DNA from: BOG-908 sp963795825 | Lineage (GTDB): Bacteria > Pseudomonadota > Alphaproteobacteria > Acetobacterales > Acetobacteraceae | NCBI GenBank assembly: GCA_963795825.1 | Contig: CAWCIW010000005.1 | Location: 124,001 to 188,000 of the forward strand | Reading direction: 5' to 3' | DNA: 64,000 bases | Shown: positions 38,901 to 47,754 of the stretch, piece after piece | Numbering within the stretch: the first letter of the stretch is position 1 | Layout of the letters: every line of letters begins with the position of its first letter | Program-made: the position numbers and the translations under genes | Notes under the pieces: model-generated | Database searches by the model: none | Told to the model about the DNA's origin: nothing | The model's input: the letters and a program-made list of their open reading frames with translations, nothing else

Positions 38901-39013
38901 AGGCCGGCGGCGATGGCGTGTATCCGGCCGAGCCGGTCGGCGGGGCGCAAAATGTGGGATCCGCCGTCCGCCGAGATGAAGGTGAAGACCGGCAGGCGAT
39001 CGCTGCTTAGCAT
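35921..39013 (-). CDS. Large adenylating protein: FAAL/acyl-CoA-synthetase-like domain, carrier-like segment, unknown domain and TPR-like tail
   Basis: The 1030-residue protein starts with an adenylate-forming domain (about 1-490): LSSGTTGHRKAMRLEG at 147-162, SWLPLYHDMGF at 186-196, as in fatty-acyl-AMP ligases, YPTGDLGEL at 359-367, and the C-terminal catalytic Lys region KTSSGKINRK at 467-476. Residues 500-555 look like an acyl-carrier domain with LDSLSL at 519-524. Residues 565-920 match nothing I know. Residues 930-1030 look like helical TPR repeats (DARDAGRLEEARELAESALQAGPD). The start ATG at 39013 fits the domain boundary. It is divergent from an SDR gene. Its product is probably an activated acyl group, but the pathway is unknown. 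Confidence 0.8.
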   Translation of the reverse strand: MLSSDRLPVFTFISADGGSHILRPADRLGRIHAIAAGLRARLPAGGVVGLMYPSGEDLVLGWLGCVLAGAQPLVMQYPTGRQTRQYWEEQVAHVVAAAGIGLVLCDAASLAYGIDRLAPVLSQAALDALPDAPAEPFHIADFAVIQLSSGTTGHRKAMRLEGAAILRHVTDFNTVLQLGPADRIVSWLPLYHDMGFVACFVMPLLLGTEVVMMDPVAWVRRPEMLYDAIAAHGGTICYMPNFGFEVMARAAPRATPGMRLWISCSEPVSPATAARFLAATLTPEGSFAACYAMAENVFAVSLARGLTVRRIGAAEVASCGAPIPGVELRIVDGQVWVRSPAAIAAYLGGADIRDADGFYPTGDLGELHDGALYVSGRQGDVLIQAGRKFMLSDLDLTLNRLFPDIRGRAACIAREDAALGTQVAVALVETADFITRTDAADVAAALRAASGLDQIEVAFVPPRFLTKTSSGKINRKITAGHWAGVLAHRQAARAEADPLAELEAAFPRVAGDKPVAETLDSLSLTVLRIILGDAGLAYDGSRTLDEIASALRTRQSGPAADTQAGLRIVSLADLHTVSRLAERHLDELSRQLGVPVSFEHVCLPPSPVLLSDLVFDAYFSPRLDQAALAPIRAAFARLRGASLILMDDGAEMRLPPNQAYAVLSHGLERQPEADLVMVRWQRYPRNHHRLPASFVSGRDLPLEDRATTLALLAAYLGKPVFRIAAHPGLGRYTADWEYQAVPDTADAPIGLGMVDPGRLVASLAEWITNRAEPLPLVALPQAARLERDDLGHFCSHFANARDIDTLLARFARFCIAGQDSSIPYIRNALAHAGKPFVHVPSYAPEILQPFAGTYDCLLICGAWGDFEITTPAASIMFNNTHPTGVFNIADPALGKLVFKLNSASDPPSRTDWFYPAKLHRDWDLSVWTNVRERGARAAVGADTPARLLTRARDARDAGRLEEARELAESALQAGPDLVRSYQILASIDAQRGDLDRLSATCDEAGRRFPGDTAVFERLLEIGRRRSARRK

Positions 39014-39194
39014 AAAGATGGCTCTGTCCTCGGGGGACGGAGTTCTAGCGGGCGGCAAGGCGGGTGTTTGTGACGTTTCAGCGTCGGGTGGTCCGCCACG
39101 CCCTTGCCAGCATGGCAAAGCGGGCCGCAAGACATGCAGGAACAACGCTTTGGCGCATCCGCCGCAACCTTTGTGCAAGGCCCGCCCGCCCGAC

Positions 39195-40025
39195 ATGCCC
39201 CTGACCGTGATCACCGGCGCCACCGGCGGCATAGGGCGCTGGATCGCCCTCGGCCTGGCGCAGGCCGGCCACGACCTGGCGCTGATCGGCCGCGATCCGG
39301 TGCGCGGCCGGGCGGCGCGCGACTGGATCGAAGCGCAGGCGTCCGGCGTATCGATCCACAGCATCACCGCGGACCTCTCGCTGCTGGCGGAAGCCCGCGC
39401 CGCCGCCGACGCGGCCCTGGCCCTCGGCCGGCCGATCGATGTGCTGGTCAACAACGCGGGCGTGTTCCGCGCCAGGCGGCAGGAGACCGCCGAGGGGCAT
39501 GAGCGCGTGATCGCGGTGAACCACCTGGCGCCGTTCGTGCTGACACGCGCGCTGCTGCCCGCACTCCGCGCCGCGCCGGGTGGCGCGCGCATCGTCAATA
39601 TCGGCTCGGACATGTCCGAGCGCGCGCGTATCTACCCGGACGATCTGGAGGGGCGCCGGCGCTGGGGGCTGGTGCACAGCTACGGCCAGTCCAAGCTGGC
39701 GCTGCTGATCGCCACGCGCGGCTGGGCGGACCGGCTGGCCGGGTCCGGCGTGGTGGCCAATTGCGTGCATCCCGGCGCGGTGGCCACCGGGCTGGTGCGC
39801 GCCGGCGGGCCGATCGGGCTGGCCTGGCGGGCGATGGCGCCGTTCCTGCTGACGGAGCAGCAGGGGGCCGATACCCCGCTTCACGTGGCGACATCGGCGG
39901 AGTTCGCCGGCATCACCGGCGCCTACGTGAAGCGCCGTCGCGCAGTGGTGCCGAACCGCCGCGCGCTGGACGGCGCACTGGCCGCGCAAGTGTGGGAAGC
40001 TACGGCGCTTCTGACCGGTCCCTGA
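39195..40025 (+). CDS. Short-chain dehydrogenase/reductase (retinol-dehydrogenase-like)
   Basis: This 276-residue SDR has the cofactor motif VITGATGGIGRWIA, VLVNNAGVFR, and the catalytic YGQSK (YxxxK). The ATG at 39195 starts one residue before the first beta strand. The longer open frame upstream lies opposite the adenylating gene and is rejected. The GRDPVRG segment after strand 2 suggests NADP preference. The substrate is unknown. It is divergent from the adenylating gene (181-base gap) and convergent with the second SDR, with which it overlaps by 26 bases. Confidence 0.85.
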   Translation: MPLTVITGATGGIGRWIALGLAQAGHDLALIGRDPVRGRAARDWIEAQASGVSIHSITADLSLLAEARAAADAALALGRPIDVLVNNAGVFRARRQETAEGHERVIAVNHLAPFVLTRALLPALRAAPGGARIVNIGSDMSERARIYPDDLEGRRRWGLVHSYGQSKLALLIATRGWADRLAGSGVVANCVHPGAVATGLVRAGGPIGLAWRAMAPFLLTEQQGADTPLHVATSAEFAGITGAYVKRRRAVVPNRRALDGALAAQVWEATALLTGP

Positions 40026-41076
40026 CCAGCACGGACACCGCTCGCGCGGCGGCGAGATGCAGGCTGGTGCGGCGGGCCTGTTGGCCGAACGGCCCGCGCA
40101 CTGGCGACGCGCAGTCTGGCGGCGCGAACAAAGTGGGCTCCGCCAGGCGGCCCGGCTCGGCATCGCGCGAGAGCTGGCTCTCGAAGCCGAGTTGCGTCAT
40201 GCACCAGGCGATCAGGCCGGGCGCCGCGCGGGTCGCCAGCAAAAAAGCGTGCGCTGTGCCGCTCAGCACCACCTCGGCGCCGCCCTTGGTGGCTGCGTGG
40301 TAGATGCCGGCGGCGATCACCTCGGGCTGGTAGACCGGCGGGGCAGGGCGCGCCGGCCAGTCCATGTGCGAGACGGCATGCGAAAAAAACGGCGTGTTGA
40401 CCGCCGGCGGGAACACCGTGGTGACGCGTATGCGACTCCGCGCGATACGCAGTTCGGCCCGCAGCGCCTGGGCGAAGCCGCGCACCGCGGCCTTGGCGCC
40501 GGCATAGGACGTCATCATCGGCAAGCCGTGAAAGGCGGCCGCCGAGCAGACGTTCACGATGGTGCCGTGGCCGCGCTGCGACATCAGCGCCAGTGCCGTG
40601 CGGCAGCCATTCACCGTGCCGGTGTAGGTGACGGCCGTGACGCGGTCGAACTGCGCGGCCGGCACCTGTTCGAATCGGCCGTACACCCCGTTTCCGGCGC
40701 AGTTGATCCAGACCTGCGGCACGCCGAGCACGGCGGTGATCGCCTCCGCCGCGGCCTGCAGGGCAGGCGCGTCGGCCACGTCCGCGGTGGCGATGGCCGC
40801 CAGTGCACCGGCGCCGCGCACGTCCTGTGCTGCTTCGGCCAGCCCGGCCTGGCCGCGCGCGATCAGCCCGACGTTCCAGCCCTGCGCGGCGAACAGCGCC
40901 GCGGTGCAACGGCCGAGCCCGGAGGAGGCGCCGGTGATGCACACCACGCGACCGTGCCCGACCGGTGTATGCTTGCGCCGGAATGCAAGGAGCAGGCGGC
41001 GGCCGATACCGCGCGGCGGCAGCACCGCCAGGGCGCCGGTGTCGCGTGCGACGTCGTGGGGGGCGCTGTGATCCAA
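40000..41076 (-). CDS. Short-chain dehydrogenase/reductase, long form
   Basis: This SDR has VVCITGASSGLGRCTA, INCAGNGVYG, and SYAGAKAAVRGFAQALRAEL with the catalytic YxxxK. It is followed by about 100 extra residues (PAVNTPFFSHAVSHMDWPARPAPPVYQPEVIA and beyond). The start is uncertain: TTG at 41076 has GGGAG 5 bases upstream and gives 358 residues, while an ATG at 41187 would overlap the start of the divergent glycosyltransferase. GTG at 41025 is a further choice. The 26-base tail overlap with the first SDR is convergent. Confidence 0.78.
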   Translation of the reverse strand: MDHSAPHDVARDTGALAVLPPRGIGRRLLLAFRRKHTPVGHGRVVCITGASSGLGRCTAALFAAQGWNVGLIARGQAGLAEAAQDVRGAGALAAIATADVADAPALQAAAEAITAVLGVPQVWINCAGNGVYGRFEQVPAAQFDRVTAVTYTGTVNGCRTALALMSQRGHGTIVNVCSAAAFHGLPMMTSYAGAKAAVRGFAQALRAELRIARSRIRVTTVFPPAVNTPFFSHAVSHMDWPARPAPPVYQPEVIAAGIYHAATKGGAEVVLSGTAHAFLLATRAAPGLIAWCMTQLGFESQLSRDAEPGRLAEPTLFAPPDCASPVRGPFGQQARRTSLHLAAARAVSVLVRDRSEAP

Positions 41077-41185
41077 ATTCGCTCCCGCTAAGCTACCGTT
41101 ATGGCGAAACACCAAGCATGCTACAACTTCCGGGTGAGCAGCCTGGTTCCCGGTTGCCGAAAAGTTCAGCGGAAAGTCACCATCC

Positions 41186-44100
41186 ATGCCTGACGACGCC
41201 TTCGACGCCGAGGATTTTCCGGAGGAGCTCTACCTCGTCGCGTTCGGCGACGTGCGCATGGCGGTGATGGCGGGCGCGTTCGAGAGCGGCTACCAGCATT
41301 ATCTCGCTTATGGCCGGGCCGAGATCGAGGCCGGCATCCGGCATTCGCCGTTCGAAGGCGGGCCGCCGGGATCGCGCAATCGCGTGCTGCCGCCGGCCGA
41401 CGACGCGCCGGTTCCGGCCTCGCCTGAGCCGATACGCAATGGCCTCGTCCGACGACGCGATGCCCTATCTGCCGCCGCCGAAATGCCGGCCGGGGCCACG
41501 CCGGCCGAGCGGTTCAACGAGGATCTGTATCTGGCGCTCAACCCGGACGTGGCCGCCTTGGTGGAGAGCGGGGGTTTCGCCAGCGGCCGCGCACATTGGG
41601 AGGCCGAGGGCGCGGCGGAGAAACTGTCAGGGCTGCGGCCGAGCATCACCGATGACTCGCTCTACACCGAGGCGGTGCCGCCCGGCACGGATTGCGAGGT
41701 GGAGACAGCCAATTTCGACGCGGAAAGCTACTTCCTGCTATATCCGGACGTGCGCACCGGCCCTGGGCAGCGACCCGGAGGCCGCGCGCCATCACTGGGT
41801 GCATCACGGCCGCTTCGAGGGCCGCGTCGGCACCGGGGTCGCACCCTACCGCAACTGGCGGGCGCGCCCGGCCGAGGTGCTGGCCAAGCCGTTCGGCATC
41901 AACGTGTTCGGCCCTTTCGCCGCAACCAGCGGGCTGGGCACCGCGGCCCGCGGCCTGCTGCGCGCGATCCAGAGCGTGGGCATCGCCACCGAACTGCATC
42001 CGTTCGACGTCAGCCGCGCGCGCGCCGCGCATCACGCCGGTCGAGCGCGCCCGGCACGCCCACCTATCGCTGCAACCTGATCCTGGCGAACGCCGACCAG
42101 ATCGCCCGGCTGACCGCGCTGTATCCCGCCGGCCATTTCGACGATGCCTACAACATTGCCGTGTGGGCCTGGGAACTCGCCGCCTTCCGCCCGGACTGGC
42201 ACACCAGCTTCGCACCGCTCGACGAGGTCTGGACGAACAGCGATTTCGAGATCGACAGCATCGGCGCGGTCGCGCCCGTGCCGGTGCACAAGATCCGCCT
42301 GCCTGTCGAGGTGATTGCCGCCTCGGCCGCCGAAGGGCGCGAGATGTTCGGCATTCCGCGGGACCGGCTGGTGTTCCTCGTGGCTTTCGATGTGGGCAGC
42401 ACCAGCGCGCGCAAGAACCCCGGCATGGTGATCGATGCGTTCCGCGAAGCCTTTGCCGCCGACGAGAACGTTTTCCTGGTGATCAAATTCCATTCCACCG
42501 CGATCGAGCCCGCGATCACCCGCCAGCTCACCCGCGCGCTGCGCGGGGCGGAGAACGTGCTGGTGATGGCGGACATGCTGTCCGAGCAGGAGATGGCGCT
42601 GCTGCGCGCGGCATGCGACGTGTCTCGTCAGCGCGCATCGCAGCGAGGGGTTCGGGCTGAACATCGCCGAGTTCATGGCGCTTGGGCAAACCGGTGATCG
42701 CCACGAATTACTCGGGCAATCTCGAGTTCTTCGATGCGAGCGTGGGTTTTCCGATCGACTACGACCTCACCGAAGTGCGGCGCGGCGACCGGCCCGTATA
42801 TGCCGTATTATGTTTGGGCGGAGCCGCGGCGGGAGTCGCTCGATCACCCAGTTGCGGCTGGTCTATGAGGACCAGCCGGGCGCCTGGGCGCGCGGCGCGC
42901 TCGGCCAGGCGCGTATGCGCGAGCAGTTCAGCGCCACGCAGATCGGCCAGGAAATACGAAGGCGGCTGCACGCGATCGGGCTTTCGGCCGAATTGCCGCC
43001 GTTCCTCGGCTGGGTCGGGCGCACGCGGGGGATGGTGGGCTCGGCGCCGGTGGCCACGCTGGACCAGGAGCAGCGCGCGGCGGTCGCGGCCCTCGGCATG
43101 CGCCGCCCGGTGATCAGCCTGGTGGTGCCGGTGTATAACGTGGCGGCCGCCTGGCTGGAGGCCTGCGTCGTCTCCGTGGTGCAGCAGAGCTATCCGTTCT
43201 GGGAATTGTGCATCTGCGACGATTGCCAGCACCGATCCCGGCACGCTCACCGTGCTGGCCCGCCTGCAAGGCATCGATCCGCGAATCAAGATACGCCGCT
43301 CGCCGCGCAATCTGGGCATTTCCGGCGCGTCGAATCTCTCCGCCGAAATGGCCACAGGCGAGTTCATCGCCATGCTCGACAACGACGACACCTGCACCCC
43401 GACGCGCTGCTCGAAGTGGCGCGCGCGCTGTTCGCCGATCCCGAAATCGACGTGATCTACACCGACGAAGACAAGATCGACGAAGCAGGGCGGCTGATCG
43501 ACACCTACCACAAGCCGGACTGGTCGCCCGAGCACCTCGAATCCGTCATGTACGTCCTGCACATGCTGGTGGTGCGCAAGAAGCTGTTCCTGGAACTCGG
43601 CGGCTTCCGCGACGCCTATTCCGGCGCGCAGGATTACGACCTGATGCTGCGCCTGTCGCGCCGCACCCAGCACGTGCACCATATCGCGCGCGCGCTGTAT
43701 CACTGGCGCGCGGTGCAGGGCTCGGCGGCCGCCGTGGTGGATGCCAAACCCTATGCGCTGCGCGCCGGTTTCCGCGCGCTGGAGGATCACGTGGCCGCCA
43801 AGCACGGCAACGCGCGCCTGGGTGGAGGACGGCCTGCTGCCCGGCACGTTCCGCGTGCGCCGCAAGATACTCGGCCGGCCGCGCGTGTCGCTGCTGATAC
43901 TCACCAACAACGCGCGAACTCGAGCTGCCGGGACGCGGCCGTTTCCACATGGTGGACAATCTGGTGGACTAGCATCCTGCGCCGCACCAGCTACCGCAAT
44001 TACGAGATCGTGGTCGTTGACAACAGCAAGCTTTCGGCCGAGCAGCGCGCGCGCTTCAAGGGCCTGGGCGTGCGGGTGGAGAACTATACCGCCGCCGTGG

Positions 44101-44709
44101 TGCCGTTCAATTACGCGGCGAAAGCCAATTTCGCATTGCGCGTGTGCCGCACCGAACATCTCGTGATGCTCAACGACGACATGGAGGTGATCAACGAGGA
44201 CTGGCTCACCTCATTGCTGGAATTGAGCCAGGACCCGGAAGTGGGCGGCGGTCGGCGCGCCGGCTGCTGCATGCGGATGGCACGATACAGCATGTCGGTT
44301 GCGTGATCGGCGTTAATAACGGCGGCGGCCCACGTGTATCACTCGTTTCCCGGCGATTTCGTCGGCTATAACGGCTTCACCCATCTGATACGCAACTACT
44401 CCGCAGTGACAGGCGCGTGCTTCGCCACGCGCAAGAGCGTGATGGGGCAGGTGGGCGGGCTCGATGAGAGCTTCGCGATCGACTTCAACGATACCGATCT
44501 GTGCCTGAAGGTCATCGAGAGCGGGTATCGCATCGTCTATACGCCGTATTGTTCGCTGTTCCATTTCGAGGGCGCGTCGGCAAAGCGGGTGACGCAGAAT
44601 TCGGACGAGCGGCGGCGGTTTCGTGGCGCGTTGGGCGCGATACATGGAGAACGATCCGCATTTCAATCCGAACTTTTCCAAGAGCCGGTTTGATTTCACG
44701 GTGGCGTAG
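41186..44709 (+). pseudogene. Giant glycosyltransferase (NPDV repeats, GT4, then two GT2 domains), frame broken many times
   Basis: Read across frames this is one protein of about 1170 residues. The N-terminal part has repeats like ERFNEDLYLALNPDVAALV and YFLLYPDVRTALGSDPEAA. A GT4 domain follows (GINVFGPFAATSGLGTAARG, later GFGLNIAEFMALGKPV), then a GT2 domain (ISLVVPVYNVAAAWLEACV, with FIAMLDNDDT), then a second GT2 domain (EHLVMLNDDMEVINEDWL, ending HFNPNFSKSRFDFTVA). It would build a multi-sugar surface polymer at the membrane. At least 14 frame changes, mostly single extra bases, break it (for example an extra C before AAACCGGTG near 42690). The TAG stop at 44707 lies 5 bases from repeat R10. 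Sequence error is the likelier cause. Confidence 0.78.
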
Positions 44710-44714
44710 GAAGG

Positions 44715-44754
44715 AAGGCCTTCTTTTTTGAGAAAAAGAAGCAAAAAACTTTTG
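44715..44754 (-). repeat. Dispersed dyad element R10, single arm
   Basis: A minus-oriented subfamily A arm (hairpin with CTTCTTTTT/AAAAAGAAG) begins 5 bases after the glycosyltransferase stop. It marks the 3' end of that gene despite the broken frame. Confidence 0.82.
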
Positions 44755-44766
44755 TCTCCTGCTGGT

Positions 44767-45858
44767 GTGGGCGCTTTGGCTCGTCGCACTGTTTGCTTGC
44801 TGGATATTGATTTTCGGTCGGGTGGCAACAGCGATCGGTTTGTGCGCGAGGGATGGTCCGCGGCCGAGACCACGCATCGGTGGACGCTTGGTGCGGAAAG
44901 CCGCCTCGTGCTGCCTTCGGGCTGCCTGGCGGCAGGCGCCGTGCTGGTGATAACCGCGACACCTTGCCGGCACGCACCGGCGCTGACCGCCCAGACCGTG
45001 ATGCTCGCTGTCGACGGACGCTTGCTGGCAACGATACATTTCGACGCGCTGCACACGGCGGCGTACCGCCTGCCTACCCGCGTCGCGCCAGGCGAAATAA
45101 CGCTCAGCCTCCTGCATCTGCATCACCTGGCGCCGCGCGGCCCCGGCCAGATGCGCGGCGGCTTGGCACTCGGCCTGATGATGCACAGCCTGCGCATCTT
45201 TCTGCCTGGCCACGCGCCGGCTCCCCTGGCCGCCCTTGGCGACGCGCCGCTTTCGTCCGCCTTCGAGAGCATCGGCCAAGGCTGCCAGTTCGGCCTTGTG
45301 CAGCGCCAACTTGGCGTGGAACGCATGAGCCTGCTGCGCTTCGTCGATACCACCACCTCGATGCTCTACGAGGCGCTCGCTACAGCGTTTTCGACGATAC
45401 ACGAAGCCGACCAGTTGCAGTGGCTACCCTACGATGCCGACTGCCCGACACATCGCTGGCGACAACGTGCTTACGGCTTCAGCTTCGATACGAAGCTCCC
45501 CGCCGCGCAGGCCGGCGCGCGACCGCCACTCGCCACCCAAGCGGCACGCCTCGCATTCCTGCGCCGCAAATTTCTCGAGGATTGCGCAGCCGCGGAGCGT
45601 ATCTTCGTGCTCACCCGCAGCGATTGCCTGACCGAGCCGGAAGCGCTGGCCGTGTATTGCGCGCTCACGCTGCATGGGCCTTGCACGTTGCTTTGGGCGA
45701 CTTACGGCGACGTCCCTCGCGCGGGCGTGGTGGAGCGTGTGGCGCCTGGGTTTTTGCGTGGGGAGTTGGGGGAGGTGGAGGATGTTACGCGGTATGCGCG
45801 GCTTGATGTTTGGGTGCGCGTGATGGAGGGGGCAAGGAAGCAAGCATTTCTTTTTTGA
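44767..45858 (+). CDS. Conserved protein of unknown function with an ESxGxxCxFGxVQR motif
   Basis: This product of about 363 residues has no catalytic motif I know. Its N-terminal half resembles a beta-sandwich carbohydrate-associated domain (RLVLPSGCLAAGAVLVITAT). The C-terminal half starts with SSAFESIGQGCQFGLVQRQLG and then LLRFVDTTTSMLYEAL, a motif I recall from polysaccharide loci of Acetobacteraceae and Methylobacterium, function unknown. The start may be GTG 44767 or TTG 44776. The upstream ATG lies in the repeat. The last residues (RKQAFLF) and the stop come from repeat R11. It follows the giant glycosyltransferase. Confidence 0.7.
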   Translation: MGALARRTVCLLDIDFRSGGNSDRFVREGWSAAETTHRWTLGAESRLVLPSGCLAAGAVLVITATPCRHAPALTAQTVMLAVDGRLLATIHFDALHTAAYRLPTRVAPGEITLSLLHLHHLAPRGPGQMRGGLALGLMMHSLRIFLPGHAPAPLAALGDAPLSSAFESIGQGCQFGLVQRQLGVERMSLLRFVDTTTSMLYEALATAFSTIHEADQLQWLPYDADCPTHRWRQRAYGFSFDTKLPAAQAGARPPLATQAARLAFLRRKFLEDCAAAERIFVLTRSDCLTEPEALAVYCALTLHGPCTLLWATYGDVPRAGVVERVAPGFLRGELGEVEDVTRYARLDVWVRVMEGARKQAFLF

Positions 45859-46007
45859 AAAAAAGAAACAAAAAACTTTTGCTCTCCCGCCTGCATGAGG
45901 GCTCCATGTCTGTGCGCAGATACGCGTATTTGCCGAAACAGAGGGAGCTTGCGGGCAGGCGGGGAGTCAAAAGTCTTTTGCTTCTTTTCTTCAGAAAAGA
46001 AGGCCTT
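45841..46007. repeat. Dispersed dyad element R11, inverted pair
   Basis: Two arms fill the convergent gap between the unknown protein and the FemAB-like gene. The inner ends pair over 8 bp (CCGCCTGC, 45887-45894, with 45955-45962). The left arm is degenerate (CATTTCTTTTTTGA) and gives the upstream gene its stop codon. The right arm is a perfect subfamily A arm. Confidence 0.82.
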
Positions 46008-46010
46008 GCC

Positions 46011-47163
46011 TTACGCCTCCTGCCGAAACGGCGACATCTCCATCAACCCCGCCATCTCCGCCTCCATAGCCGGCCGCTCCCGCTCCAGATGCGCCCCGAT
46101 CGCGCTGCGCAACCCCGCATGCGCAATGAAATGCGCGGAATACGTCGCCGACGGCAAATACCCGCGCTGTATCTTGTGCTCCCCCTGCGCGCCGGCCTCC
46201 ACCGTACGCAAGCCGTGCGCGATCGCGAAATCGATCGCGCGGTAATAGCAAAGCTCGAAATGCAGAAAAGGAAAATCCGCGATGCAGCCCCAGTTGCGGC
46301 CGAACAGCGTGTCGGTCCCCATGAGGTTCAGCGCGCCGGCGACCAGCCGTGCCCTCGTGCTCGGCCAGCATCAACACCACGCGGTCGCCGAGATACGCGG
46401 ACAGCAGCGAGAAGAACTGTTCCGTCAGATACGCGCTGCCCCATTTGCGGTCGACGGTGCTCTCGTAGAACGCGTAGAACGCCTTCCAGTGCGCCGGCTC
46501 GATGGCGCTGCCGCGCAGCGTGTGGAACACCAGGCCGCAGGAATTGGCGTCGCGCCGCTCGCGTTTCAGCACTTTGCGTTTGCGTGAGCTGAGCGCCGCG
46601 AGAAAATCGTCGAAGCTCGCATAGCCCGCATTGTGCCAGTGATATTGCACGCCCAGGCGCTGCAGCCAGCCAGCCTCGCCCAGCGTCTCGTATTCCGCAT
46701 GCGTGCAGAACGTCACGTGCACCGAACTCAGCTTCATCTCGCGGCAGGCCTGCATCAGCCCCGATGCCAGATCCGCCGGGCCGAGCGGGGCGCTGGGGCG
46801 CACCAGCAGCCGCGGTCCGGTGACCGGGCTGAACGGCGAGGCCACCTGGAGCTTGGGGTAATAATCCCCGCCGGCCTGCTCGAACGCGCGTGCCCAGCCG
46901 TGATCGAACACGTATTCGCCGTAGCTGTGGCCTTTGGCATACATCGGCGCGCAGGCGACGATCGCGCCGGACCGGTCGCGCAAGGCGGCGTGGCGCGGCA
47001 GCCAGCCGGTGCGCGCGCCGGCCGAGCCGCTATCCTCCACGGCGGCCAGGAAAGCATGGCTGACGAACGGGTTGTCCGGCCCGGCGCAGGCATCCCAGTC
47101 GGCCGCCGCTATGTCGTGTATGGAGCCGTGCAGGCTGAGATCGAGCTGGGAGGTTTTCGGCAT
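46011..47163 (-). CDS. FemAB-like GNAT protein (DUF482), one frameshift in this sequence
   Basis: This protein of about 384 residues is of the peptidoglycan-biosynthesis/FemAB-like acetyltransferase family. It has a hydrophilic N-terminal half (GPDNPFVSHAFLAAVEDSG), RKRKVLKRERRDA in the middle, and the family signature EAGAQGEHKIQRGYLP near the C terminus. The start MPKTSQLDL is at 47163. One extra base near 46350 shifts the frame in HEGRLVAGALNLMG. Reading across it restores the normal length. The role in cell-wall or exopolymer modification is inferred from family membership. Confidence 0.82.
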
Positions 47164-47219
47164 CGCAGCAGAATATGGCGACGCCCCCAACCCTTTCCAG
47201 CCAAACCGGGCCGCGCTCC

Positions 47220-47681
47220 TTAAGCTTTCAAGAACCGCGCGAAAGCCGCAAGCGTGGACGGCGAGACGAAATGCTCGATCCCCTCGGCATCCGCCTCCGC
47301 ATCCTCCAGAGGCACGCCCACCGCCACCAGCAGGTCCACCACCAGCCGATGCCGTGCGCGCACCCGCGCCGCCAGCGCCTCGCCCGCTTCTGTCAGGAAC
47401 ACGCCGCGATACGGCCGCCCGGTGACCAGCCCCTCGCGCTTGAGCCGGCTGATCGCTTTTACCACCGTCACGTGGCTCACCCCGAGCCGGCGCGCGATGT
47501 CGGTGGGCCGCGCCTCGCCGTCGGCGGCCAGCAGATCGGCGATCAGCTCGGCGTAGTCCTCCAGCAGCGCCGTCGATTGCGCCACGCGGGCGCGCGCGAA
47601 ACGTTCCGCCTGCTTGGCCTCAGACGTGCGAGTGTCGTCCACAACAGCCCCAAAAATGATTTCCGGTCCCGGCCGCGCCAT
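47220..47681 (-). CDS. mntR: Manganese-responsive transcriptional regulator, DtxR/MntR family
   Basis: This 153-residue metalloregulator has an N-terminal winged helix (PTDIARRLGVSHVTVVKAISRLKREGLV) and the dimerisation/metal domain with HRLVVDLLVAVGVPLEDAEADAEGIEHFVS. The E/H residues in this segment bind Mn2+ in the family. It is divergent from mntH with a 73-base gap that holds palindromes, so it probably represses mntH when manganese is plentiful. Confidence 0.9.
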   Translation of the reverse strand: MARPGPEIIFGAVVDDTRTSEAKQAERFARARVAQSTALLEDYAELIADLLAADGEARPTDIARRLGVSHVTVVKAISRLKREGLVTGRPYRGVFLTEAGEALAARVRARHRLVVDLLVAVGVPLEDAEADAEGIEHFVSPSTLAAFARFLKA

Positions 47682-47730
47682 CGCCCCGGCCAGGCCCGGC
47701 TTCGTGATTGTCTATCCCATTGCAGTGCCG

Positions 47731-47753
47731 GTAGCCCAGGCTACATTAGGTAG
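47731..47753. promoter_or_regulatory. Likely MntR operator between mntR and mntH
   Basis: A perfect 14-bp palindrome GTAGCCCAGGCTAC (47731-47744) is overlapped by a second imperfect dyad CTACATTAGGTAG (47741-47753). It ends one base before the mntH GTG start. MntR operators in proteobacteria are AT-richer dyads, so the assignment rests on position. Confidence 0.5.
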
Positions 47754-47754
47754 C

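Noticed and set aside
38715..39194. N-terminal extension of the first SDR
   Set aside because: The open frame upstream of 39195 lies opposite the adenylating gene and its gap. The Rossmann motif begins right after the ATG at 39195.
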